DNA of 6,979 nucleotides, taken from NCBI GenBank assembly GCA_964398485.1, contig CAYNMD010000035.1, positions 1 through 6,979 on the forward strand. The letters run 5' to 3'. Each line of letters opens with the position of its first letter. Positions within the stretch are counted from its first letter, which is position 1. A program made the position numbers and the translations under genes. The stretch comes from SSEF01 sp964398485 (GTDB taxonomy: Bacteria > Patescibacteriota > Minisyncoccia > Moranbacterales > UBA1568). Below the pieces are notes generated by a model. It did no database searches. It saw nothing but the letters and a program-made list of their open reading frames with translations, and was not told where the DNA came from. This document shows, one piece after another, positions 1 through 6,508 of this stretch.

Positions 1-203
1 ACGACCCATCTTCTACTCGTTACATCGGACTGGCTTGGTGTGCAGGTACAATGACTGCTGATACAAATAGTGGTGATCCTACGTGTGATGGTACTTCTAT
101 GGGAAATATTGCACAGACTGATCGCATGAAGGCTGATCTTACTTTCCGTGTTGAACAGGCTCGCAATAATCCACAATTCCGTTGTTCTCGTGAGGATGTT
201 TAA
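1..203 (+). CDS. TasA/camelysin-like secreted protein, C-terminal fragment (5' end outside window)
   Basis: The reading frame is open from base 3 to a TAA at 201-203 and gives the last 66 residues of a protein whose start lies left of the window. Those residues align with the C-terminus of the next gene (235-1581). Shared elements, in order, are a WCAG motif, a second Cys followed by Asp-Gly, the block MGNIAQTD, an Ala-Asp pair, and an RNN motif before a final Cys. This fragment is therefore a tandem paralogue of the neighbouring TasA-like protein, and probably carried the same SipW-type signal peptide and beta-sandwich fold, although that part is not visible. Unlike its neighbour it ends soon after the last Cys, without an acidic extension. 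TasA/camelysin family members are secreted and in Bacillus form extracellular fibres; a structural surface role here is inference. The 31-base gap to the next gene shows no terminator, so co-transcription is likely. Confidence 0.8.
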   Translation, partial: DPSSTRYIGLAWCAGTMTADTNSGDPTCDGTSMGNIAQTDRMKADLTFRVEQARNNPQFRCSREDV

Positions 204-234
204 TCCTGGTCGAATCTAAGTTAATGCAAAGAAT

Positions 235-1581
235 ATGAAGAAACAGATAGTCACGAGCCTGGCAGTGATCGGCGCTGTGGGAGCGGTGGCAATCGGTGGG
301 ACGATGGCCCTCTTCACGGATAGTGAGACATCACAGGGCAATATCTTTACCGCCGGTGCTATCGACCTCAAAGTCGACCACACCTATGCCTCGTATAATG
401 GTGAAGATTGTAACGATTGTGTACCAACTGGTCCCAACATGGTAAAGAATGGATCATTTGAGAATCCAGAACCAACAGACAATGGTGGTACCTGGCAAGT
501 GTATCCTAATGGGTCACAAACAGATTGGGAGGTTGTTTCGGGATCAGGTCTCGAAATCCAAGAAAACGCTGTCCCTGGTGCTACGGCTCAGGATGGCGAT
601 CAGCTCGCAGAACTCGATAGTCATGTGCCAGGGCAGCCAAATTCGGCTATCCAGCAGGTGATTAGTACTACTCCAGGTCAGAAGTATCGTCTCACGTTCT
701 ACCAATCACCTCGACCAAATAATGGTCCCAATACTGACAATGCGATAGCTCTTTCAGTTTTGGTTACTTCCAATAGCGGGGTGTTGGTTAATCAGACGGT
801 AGGAAATCCTTCATCGGGTGCAACAACAAATTGGACGCTCCACACCTTCGATTTTGTTGCTCTTGATAGTCAGACCACCGTTCGCTTTACGGACGCTGGT
901 TCTGAGCAGGATACACTCGGTGGATTCCTTGATAATGTCGTAGTGCAAAAGCTTAATTGTCCTACAGATACCTACACTCTTACCAAGGGTGGTACCTGCA
1001 AGCTCTGGTCTGAGAAAGACTTGGAGCAAGGAGATGTCTTCTGGAACTTTACCGATGTGAAGCCAGCTGACTGGGGTAAGAACACCATCTCACTTCATGT
1101 GTATAGCAATGACGCCTATGTGTGTCTCATGCCAAAGAATGTGAAGGATGATGAAAATACTGTGCTCAAACCAGAAACATTGGCAGGGGATACGTTGGCT
1201 GATGGTATCAACAACGGTGAACTCTCCAGTGAACTCGAGTTCTTCATGTGGCAGGACAATGATGCAGACAATACCTACGATGCAGGTGAGCCTATTCTTG
1301 TCCCAGCCGGTACGGCCTTCAAGGATATTGCTAGTACGCAGCTTGCTCTCTCGAGTCCAGCTCCTGTGACGCTTGTGGGTGTCCAGTGGTGTGCTGGTGA
1401 TCAGGCACTTGCTGGTACTGTAGTAAGTTGTGATGGTAATGGTATGGGCAATATTGCTCAGACCGACAAAACCATGGCTGACTTCGTTGCTTATGCTGTC
1501 CAACAGCGTAACAACGAAGGGTTCTCTTGTGATGATGTTCAGTTCGATGAGGAGACTTCGGAGCTTCCATCGAAGGAGTAA
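235..1581 (+). CDS. TasA/camelysin-like secreted protein with an inserted DUF642-like (galactose-binding-like) domain
   Basis: This 448-residue secreted protein starts with a SipW-type signal peptide: Lys2-Lys3, a hydrophobic core at about 5-24, and probable cleavage before LFTDSE at about 26. The typical mature start of TasA/camelysin proteins follows (GNIFTAGAIDLKVD, about 35-48). The fold resumes at about 265-298 with a block around WNFTDVKPADWG and SLHVYSNDAYVC, and continues to the end. Between the two parts, residues about 67-240 look like a DUF642/jelly-roll carbohydrate-binding domain: a start at NGSFE, a central TDWEVVSG, a QQVISTTPGQKYRLTF strand and an end at FLDNVVV. Cysteines 59 and 62 (CxxC) and 242 and 255 flank the insert. 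An acidic loop at 341-352 (DxDxD then D..GE) looks calcium-binding. The protein ends in an acidic tail without membrane anchor or LPxTG motif. The likely role is a structural or binding surface protein processed by the SipW encoded downstream. No clear Shine-Dalgarno precedes ATG 235; this start is chosen because it gives a complete signal peptide. Confidence 0.88.
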   Translation: MKKQIVTSLAVIGAVGAVAIGGTMALFTDSETSQGNIFTAGAIDLKVDHTYASYNGEDCNDCVPTGPNMVKNGSFENPEPTDNGGTWQVYPNGSQTDWEVVSGSGLEIQENAVPGATAQDGDQLAELDSHVPGQPNSAIQQVISTTPGQKYRLTFYQSPRPNNGPNTDNAIALSVLVTSNSGVLVNQTVGNPSSGATTNWTLHTFDFVALDSQTTVRFTDAGSEQDTLGGFLDNVVVQKLNCPTDTYTLTKGGTCKLWSEKDLEQGDVFWNFTDVKPADWGKNTISLHVYSNDAYVCLMPKNVKDDENTVLKPETLAGDTLADGINNGELSSELEFFMWQDNDADNTYDAGEPILVPAGTAFKDIASTQLALSSPAPVTLVGVQWCAGDQALAGTVVSCDGNGMGNIAQTDKTMADFVAYAVQQRNNEGFSCDDVQFDEETSELPSKE

Positions 1582-1596
1582 CATTGAGGTTTTCTT

Positions 1597-1624
1597 CTCT
1601 CGCCTTCTCTACAGAAGGCGAGAG
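1597..1624 (+). promoter_or_regulatory. Perfect 12-bp intergenic hairpin between the TasA-like gene and sipW
   Basis: Bases 1597-1608 (CTCTCGCCTTCT) pair exactly with 1613-1624 (AGAAGGCGAGAG) across a four-base CTAC loop. It is by far the strongest inverted repeat I see, and it occupies the largest gene-free gap in the window. No run of T follows on either strand, so it does not look like a standard intrinsic terminator. Its downstream arm runs into the purine-rich stretch ahead of sipW. Plausible roles are protecting the 3' end of an abundant upstream message, a partial terminator or processing site, or masking the sipW ribosome-binding region. The structure is seen directly; the function is inferred. 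Confidence 0.6.
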
Positions 1625-1632
1625 GGTGAAGG
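1622..1632 (+). promoter_or_regulatory. Possible Shine-Dalgarno region for sipW, partly inside the hairpin stem
   Basis: The purine stretch GAGGGTGAAGG is the only Shine-Dalgarno-like sequence that I see close to a start in this window. Its first three bases belong to the hairpin stem. GAAGG at 1628-1632 lies six bases before a TTG at 1639, an ideal distance, but 21 and 27 bases before the in-frame ATGs at 1654 and 1660. It therefore either supports the TTG start or is not used. Confidence 0.3.
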
Positions 1633-1659
1633 TCTTGATTGGTTATTTATGAAATGTGT

Positions 1660-2232
1660 ATGAAAATCGGAATTACGGATGTGCTCACCTATCTCTTCTA
1701 CGCAGCAGTAGCCTGTATCGTGCTCCTCCTCCTCTCCTCGATGTTGCCTATTCCTGGTGGTGTGAAGACTTTTGTCGTTCAGTCAGGGAGTATGGAGCCG
1801 AGCATCAAGACGGGGAGCGTCATCGTAGTGAAGCAAGCTGAGAGTTATACGGTAGGTGAGGTGATTACGTTTGGTCCACGGAGCAAAACCAAACCGCCAA
1901 CGACTCATCGCATTATCGAGATTAAAGAAGATGGCAGCTATGTGACCAAGGGTGATGCCAATGATGATGAGGATCTTCGTACGGTCTCGCGCTATGAAGT
2001 GATCGGGAAGGTAGTAGCGAGTATTCCCTGGGTAGGATATGCCGTAGCCGCCGCTCAGAAGCCCTGGGGATTTGTGGTTATTGTTGTGATCCCAGCCGCT
2101 ATTATTATCTGGGAAGAAGTAGGCAAGATTTGGACGGAAATCAAAAAGAAGCGTGACTATGCCGCTCGTATTGAAAAAAGAGAAGAGCACCAAGCAGCCA
2201 CCGAAACTTCACATGAAAATCCACAAGCATAA
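1660..2232 (+). CDS. sipW: SipW-type (ER-type) signal peptidase I
   Basis: This membrane-bound serine protease removes signal peptides from exported proteins. From ATG 1660 it has 190 residues. A transmembrane segment lies at about 8-28, then QSGSMEPS with nucleophile Ser44, then TTHRI with His83, then GDANDDED with Asp99 and Asp102. A second hydrophobic segment is at about 136-152, followed by a charged cytoplasmic tail. His in place of the Lys general base marks the ER/archaeal-type family that includes Bacillus SipW. The Ser-His and His-Asp102 spacings are close to those I recall for SipW, so Asp102 is the better candidate for the third catalytic residue. Likely substrates are the TasA-like proteins upstream and the lamin-tail protein downstream, which share the atypical signal type. 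In-frame alternatives are ATG 1654 and TTG 1639; the TTG has better-spaced purines but would add a short non-hydrophobic N-terminus. The 3' end overlaps the next gene by 20 bases. Confidence 0.93.
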   Translation: MKIGITDVLTYLFYAAVACIVLLLLSSMLPIPGGVKTFVVQSGSMEPSIKTGSVIVVKQAESYTVGEVITFGPRSKTKPPTTHRIIEIKEDGSYVTKGDANDDEDLRTVSRYEVIGKVVASIPWVGYAVAAAQKPWGFVVIVVIPAAIIIWEEVGKIWTEIKKKRDYAARIEKREEHQAATETSHENPQA

Positions 2233-4381
2233 AAAATATCAGTCAGTGATTACGCTGCGTATCGTTCGTTCGCTGCGGCGACTTACTTCGACGCTCATGA
2301 TTGCGGCTTTGGCTGCCAGTATCTTTACGGTAGGGCGGACCAATGCTGGCTTCTTTGATATTGAAGAAAGTCAGGACAACGTGTGGACGGCCGGGAGTCT
2401 CGATGGCCGAGTAACTTTTGCTGAAAGGTTCAATGTCACGGGGATGAATCCGGATCAGTCACCTGATGGCCGTGTCGTTTTTCTTAATGAGGGATCACTC
2501 GATTTCCGCTACGATATCAAGTTCCGGAAAACAGGAGGGAGCGATCTTTTGTGTCAGTCACTCCAGCTCGTTGCTAAGCGCGACGGCAGCATTGTCTATA
2601 CTGGAGCCTTGGCGGACTTCAAGCTGTTGGGTGGTCAGTACAGCCTCGCTCCATTTGAGTCTGATACCTGGGATATGATACTGAGTCTCCCGACGAATGC
2701 TGGGAGCAGTCTCGAGCACCTTACTTGTCAGTGGGACGTCGATTTCCTCGCTTGGCAGGTGGGACTCCCGAGTGCAGCTGATGGTTTTTTTGATGAAGAA
2801 AGCGTGACACCCAATAGTGTGGGTACAGACGAGTGGCTTACTCCGGGAGATGTCATTATCAACGAGATCATGTGGATGGGTTCAAATGGCGAGACGAGTG
2901 ATGAGTGGATCGAGCTCAAAAACATGACGAAGAGAGATATCAATCTCTCCAATTGGAATATCAAACAAGGTGGGACGGGGACAGGAAGCGGCGCTCATAT
3001 CGAAATCCCAAATGGCTACAGTATCAAAGCCAATGGCTATTTCCTGCTTACTAAAAAGAAATGGAATGAGACCGCTATTGCTCTCTCAGCTGATCTCTCC
3101 AAGAGTAAAGGCTATACCCATATCGCTGGTATGAAACTCGAAGATGAAGGGGAGGAGCTTGTCCTCGAGAATAAGGATACGATCGTGATGGACCGTACGC
3201 CTCTTGGTGCCTGGGCGGCTGGCACAGATGATACGCTCAAGCAGTCGATGGAACGCAATGATATCCCAGGTGATGGGTCGCTCTCTACCAATTGGCACAC
3301 CTGTGTTTCGGGAGCAGCCAACAGTCTCCCATATTGGGATACTCTTGGAGTCAATTTTGGGACGCCACTTGCCGCCAATCTCTCACCGATTGTCATGAAT
3401 GAATTTGTCGCGAATCCGGTCGGAGATGACAGTGCTGTTATGCCAGAGGGTGAGTGGATTGAACTCTACAATATCGTCGACGAAGATATTGATGTAGCCA
3501 ACTGGTATTTCACCAATCATGATGACGAGGTAATAACTATTACTGCTGAGCGAACGAGCAGTGGTTCGACCGTAGTGCCGGGACATGGTGCTCTCGTAGT
3601 CTTCCTCAATACCGATTTCCTCGATAATGACGAAGAAACACTCTCTCTCTTTGCTCCCCACTCTCTTGATACTCCAGCAGATGATGTAAGGGAAGATGTA
3701 GTGGAGTACGAGCACGCGGCTGTACTACCTCACGGAAAGTCCTTTGCCCGTTTCCCTGACGGGATTGGGGTGTGGATTGATCCCGAGACAACTCCAGGGG
3801 AAGAGAATTTGCTCACTGGTGATGAACACGATGCATATCAACTTCAGGCTTATGAGGCATGCTTTGTAGGTGAGGAGCTTGATGACAGGGCTGATGATGC
3901 GCTCTGTTCACCACTCTTTCTCGAGTTTATTGGTCTCTTGGATGAAGTTGATGATACGACCGTTGATGAGTCTCTCTTCCTCGATCTCTTGGAGAAAATT
4001 CAGGCAAAAGAGACGGCAGCCCTGATGAGTCTGGTCCAAGAAGACGGCGTTATCACTCCTGAAGAAGAGGTGCTTATTACCCTTCCTGAAATTTTGGTAG
4101 AGGAAGAGGAGTCTCATGATGAAGAGAGTGAAGAGGTTGCCGAAGAGGAAAATGAAGAAACTCTTTCTGATGGGGTGGATGTGTTGTCACCAAAGCAGTC
4201 TGTTGCAGAAGAGGGTGAGATGAACGAAGGAACTGATTCGATAACTGTGCCAGAAGAAGCAGCAGCAGAGAGTGGAGAGGACGCCTCAGAGATTTCTGAT
4301 GAAACAGCCGAGGAATCCTTGACCGCTGTCGAAGAAAATACTGAGACTGACGAAGAAGTGACCCCAGTACCAATTATCTAA
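2213..4381 (+). CDS. Secreted protein with SipW-type signal, two lamin-tail domains and acidic C-terminal tail
   Basis: From ATG 2213 the product has 722 residues. A basic N-terminus and hydrophobic segment (about 25-41) lead to a probable cleavage after TNA, before GFFDIEESQDNVWTAGSLD. This is the TasA/camelysin mature-start pattern, so it is probably a SipW substrate. A beta-rich camelysin-like domain (about 46-180) has Cys114 and Cys172 as a possible disulfide. Two lamin-tail domains follow: about 209-345, opening VIINEIMWMG with DEWIELKN, and about 390-535, opening IVMNEFVANP with GEWIELYN. After a predicted helical stretch (about 545-620, with Cys550 and Cys565), the last roughly 110 residues are dominated by Glu and Asp. 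There is no C-terminal anchor or LPxTG motif. In bacteria lamin-tail domains occur in secreted and surface proteins, often with hydrolases; none is fused here, so a binding or scaffold role is inferred. The frame is open from an upstream start at 2153, but that would put 20 residues before the signal and overlap sipW by 80 bases. Confidence 0.9.
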   Translation: MKIHKHKKYQSVITLRIVRSLRRLTSTLMIAALAASIFTVGRTNAGFFDIEESQDNVWTAGSLDGRVTFAERFNVTGMNPDQSPDGRVVFLNEGSLDFRYDIKFRKTGGSDLLCQSLQLVAKRDGSIVYTGALADFKLLGGQYSLAPFESDTWDMILSLPTNAGSSLEHLTCQWDVDFLAWQVGLPSAADGFFDEESVTPNSVGTDEWLTPGDVIINEIMWMGSNGETSDEWIELKNMTKRDINLSNWNIKQGGTGTGSGAHIEIPNGYSIKANGYFLLTKKKWNETAIALSADLSKSKGYTHIAGMKLEDEGEELVLENKDTIVMDRTPLGAWAAGTDDTLKQSMERNDIPGDGSLSTNWHTCVSGAANSLPYWDTLGVNFGTPLAANLSPIVMNEFVANPVGDDSAVMPEGEWIELYNIVDEDIDVANWYFTNHDDEVITITAERTSSGSTVVPGHGALVVFLNTDFLDNDEETLSLFAPHSLDTPADDVREDVVEYEHAAVLPHGKSFARFPDGIGVWIDPETTPGEENLLTGDEHDAYQLQAYEACFVGEELDDRADDALCSPLFLEFIGLLDEVDDTTVDESLFLDLLEKIQAKETAALMSLVQEDGVITPEEEVLITLPEILVEEEESHDEESEEVAEEENEETLSDGVDVLSPKQSVAEEGEMNEGTDSITVPEEAAAESGEDASEISDETAEESLTAVEENTETDEEVTPVPII

Positions 4382-4384
4382 AGT

Positions 4385-6508
4385 ATGCGTAAACGATTTT
4401 TCTCTTCCGGACCAATGATACTCCTCCTTCTGGGAGTAGCTTTGGGTTGGGTGACGCCTGCGCAGGCGATTGATCCAGATCTCATTGATGTGGTAGAGAT
4501 TGGTGGAACAAATAATCCAATTATTGTAGAGGGAAATATTCTTCCTGGTGACAAGTTTACTCGGACACTAACGGTCAAGAATTTGACGACACTCCCTCAA
4601 GATATCGCTGTCCGTTTTGATCTTGACGCGAGTGGTCAGATTGTCCATGTTCCTGGTTTTGAGCTGGAGAAAAGGCTCAAGGTAGGTATTAAAAATTTGA
4701 CGACCAATACTCTGGTGACAGTTCCTGGAGCGGGGAAACTGGCTGATCTTGATGCTATGGTGGTCCCTCTTGGATCACTTCCAGGAAATGGTACTTATCA
4801 GTATGAGATAGTAGTAGAGTTTGATATCAATGCGGGCAATGAATACCAGCGTACCCAGGTAGTGTTTGATCTCACACTCGGTATCGAAGTGGTGGATGAA
4901 TCACCAAGACTCGTGCTGCGTAAATTTAATGATAGCGTGACTGATGAGGTGCCGGGGAATACAGTGGGCTATACGCTTGAGGTGACGGCTTTGGGTGGTC
5001 CGGTTGAAGATGTGACGGTAACTGATCTTCCACCAGAAGGATTTGATTATGTAGCGGGGAGTGGGAGTGGAGCTCCTTTTCTCCATGAGTATGCTTCGCC
5101 GGGTGTCTGGGATCTTGGTGATATGGCTGAGGGGGAGACCAAGACACTGACGTACAATACCGTTATCAGGACTACTCAGGATGCTGGTTTGTACCGCGAT
5201 CTTGCTTTTGCCCGTGGAGTATCTGGAGCTACGACGCTCTATGCCAATAGTGAGACTGATCCATTTGTAGGTACGGATGTGAATGTGGTGCTACCGGTAC
5301 ATGAGCCAGTAGTGACTTTGGATGAAGAGAAGAAAGAAGAGACTGAGCGGAAGACCAAAACCAAAGTCCAGTACGTCCTCGGTGCTTCCACTAGTCTTCC
5401 ACTGACTGGCATGCCATGGCAACTTATCGCTCTTGGTATTAGTGGAATAGTGCTCGGGACAGGACTGCGCTTTTTGGCTCGGCGTCATCTTGCCAAGACA
5501 GCAGGTTCTCTGGCACTGGTCGCCTGCTTGGGACTCGGTATGGTGCCGAGTTTTGCCTCGGCGGCTACGCTCTCGGCCAAGATAGAAACACCAGAATCGG
5601 TGATGACTACTCAGGACTTCAAGATTGGTTTCGTAGTGCTTGATGTGCTAGCGAGACCAATGAGTGTTGCCTGTTATGTTGCATCGAGTCCACTTCCTTT
5701 TGCTACCTACACGCTTGATTCGACCTTTGGAGGGAATGCTGGTGACTGCGTAGTGAATTCAACTGTTGTCCCAACAGATGGGAATTACGAGTTTTATATC
5801 CAAGCGACAGCTACTGGTGAAGGGAACGAGATGGTAGAGAGTGATCATGTAAATGTCACGGTGGCTACAAGTATACCGGGAACTCCTTATAACTATGAGC
5901 GAAAGGACCCAGGTTGTGATAACGTAATCAGTTTTACCACGGCGAGTGATGGCGGGAAGACAGTGAAGGTTGAACTCTATCGATCCACAGATAATCCGTT
6001 TGTAGCCAGCAGCGCTACCAAAATTTCCGAGACAGCTATTGGCTCAAACACGAACGGAAGTTTTACGGTGGCTGCCCCTGATTGTGATGATGATATCTTC
6101 TACGCGCTCCGATCGGTGGATGCCTTCGGGAGGGGATCAGGTTTTGTTGGTGATACTGATGTTGATACTGAAACCAAAACAGAAACTCGTACCAAGACAA
6201 ATACGGTGGTAGTACCGGGAGCAGCCACAGGGGCTCTCGCTACTGCTGGATCCTCGGGAATTCCCGAAGCCGTCCAGGGAGTGGAAACAGAAAATACCGA
6301 TGAAGTAGCAGCTGTAGGTGGTGAGGCTCTCCTCGAAGAAGGGTCAGTGCTAGGGGAGATGACTGAGGATGTGGCTGTCGAGACTAAGAATTGGCTTCGT
6401 GAACATCCATGGCTCGCGACTTTTCTCGGAGTCTTCGCACTGATCATTGGTTATATGGGATACCGTTTATATCTTGCCCGAAAGCCACATGGCACCTCTC
6501 TCGAATAA
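4385..6508 (+). CDS. DUF11-like surface protein with internal LPLTG sorting signal and a second secreted half
   Basis: This 707-residue protein starts three bases after the previous stop. A conventional signal peptide (MRKR, hydrophobic 11-22, cleavage after AQA28) precedes a beta-rich domain (about 35-170) with an NILPGDKFTRTLTVKNLT strand pair, like the N-terminal part of TasA-related folds. A DUF11-like domain (about 174-296) follows, with VTVTDLPPEGFDYV and LGDMAEGETKTLTY. A Lys/Thr/Glu linker leads to VLGASTS, then LPLTG at 338-342, a hydrophobic segment at about 344-364 and an Arg-rich stop near 362-368. This is a standard sortase sorting signal, but the frame continues. Residues about 374-393 form a second hydrophobic segment ending ASA, like a signal-peptide cleavage site. 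A second extracellular half (about 394-590) contains Cys430, 454, 511 and 567. A second Thr/Lys linker and a C-terminal transmembrane helix (about 677-695) with a basic tail complete it. It is probably a substrate of the sortase next door. Confidence 0.88.
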   Translation: MRKRFFSSGPMILLLLGVALGWVTPAQAIDPDLIDVVEIGGTNNPIIVEGNILPGDKFTRTLTVKNLTTLPQDIAVRFDLDASGQIVHVPGFELEKRLKVGIKNLTTNTLVTVPGAGKLADLDAMVVPLGSLPGNGTYQYEIVVEFDINAGNEYQRTQVVFDLTLGIEVVDESPRLVLRKFNDSVTDEVPGNTVGYTLEVTALGGPVEDVTVTDLPPEGFDYVAGSGSGAPFLHEYASPGVWDLGDMAEGETKTLTYNTVIRTTQDAGLYRDLAFARGVSGATTLYANSETDPFVGTDVNVVLPVHEPVVTLDEEKKEETERKTKTKVQYVLGASTSLPLTGMPWQLIALGISGIVLGTGLRFLARRHLAKTAGSLALVACLGLGMVPSFASAATLSAKIETPESVMTTQDFKIGFVVLDVLARPMSVACYVASSPLPFATYTLDSTFGGNAGDCVVNSTVVPTDGNYEFYIQATATGEGNEMVESDHVNVTVATSIPGTPYNYERKDPGCDNVISFTTASDGGKTVKVELYRSTDNPFVASSATKISETAIGSNTNGSFTVAAPDCDDDIFYALRSVDAFGRGSGFVGDTDVDTETKTETRTKTNTVVVPGAATGALATAGSSGIPEAVQGVETENTDEVAAVGGEALLEEGSVLGEMTEDVAVETKNWLREHPWLATFLGVFALIIGYMGYRLYLARKPHGTSLE
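5396..5485 (+). other. Internal cell-wall-type sorting signal (LPLTG, hydrophobic helix, Arg-rich stop)
   Basis: This stretch encodes residues 338-367 of the DUF11-like protein: LPLTG, about 21 hydrophobic residues, then an Arg-Arg pair. Sorting signals normally sit at the extreme C-terminus; here some 340 residues follow. The preceding VLGAST is a flavour I associate with Patescibacteria sorting signals. Sortases cleave between Thr and Gly, which would here be after residue 341. Recognition by the adjacent sortase is inferred from proximity. Confidence 0.72.
5495..5563 (+). other. Internal signal-peptide-like segment following the sorting signal
   Basis: Residues about 371-393 form a Lys, a hydrophobic core (SLALVACLGLGM) and an ASA motif followed by Ala, the layout of a signal peptide with a type I cleavage site. 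It begins a few residues after the Arg-rich stop of the sorting signal. The segment can thus act as the returning helix of a hairpin and be cleaved on the outside. There is no Met at its beginning; the nearest, Met385, lies inside the hydrophobic core, so a separate translation start is unlikely. Confidence 0.6.

Noticed and set aside
1090..1584. Minus-strand open frame of 164 codons opposite the TasA-like gene
   Set aside because: It lies wholly opposite a well-supported gene and encodes no recognisable domain or consistent membrane pattern. It is a by-product of the codon use on the other strand.
1597..1624. Hairpin as a Rho-independent terminator
   Set aside because: The stem is strong, but no U-tract follows on either strand, and sipW with the downstream genes seems to depend on read-through. 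It is kept as a regulatory hairpin instead.
1584..1652. Possible 22-residue leader peptide starting at TTG and spanning the hairpin
   Set aside because: It uses a weak start codon, shows no regulatory run of codons and has no family resemblance; it is more likely incidental.
1649..1663. Mini-frame ATG AAA TGT GTA TGA whose stop overlaps the ATG at 1660 (ATGA)
   Set aside because: It could be a coupling peptide (MKCV), but such short frames arise by chance and there is no well-spaced ribosome-binding site.
4043..4378. Acidic repeat region as a DNA-level tandem repeat
   Set aside because: The Glu/Asp richness is at protein level; the bases show many GAA/GAG codons but no regular repeat unit.
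5485..5510. Frameshift or lost stop artificially joining two genes at the LPLTG junction
   Set aside because: The frame stays open with normal codon use and sensible hydrophobic sequence on both sides, and there is no ATG at a suitable place for a second gene start. It cannot be fully excluded without reads.
6100..6447. Minus-strand open frame of 115 codons opposite the end of the LPLTG protein
   Set aside because: Its product is low-complexity Ser/Val/Pro/Ala sequence mirroring the Thr/Lys/Glu linker on the plus strand; there is no start signal or family resemblance.
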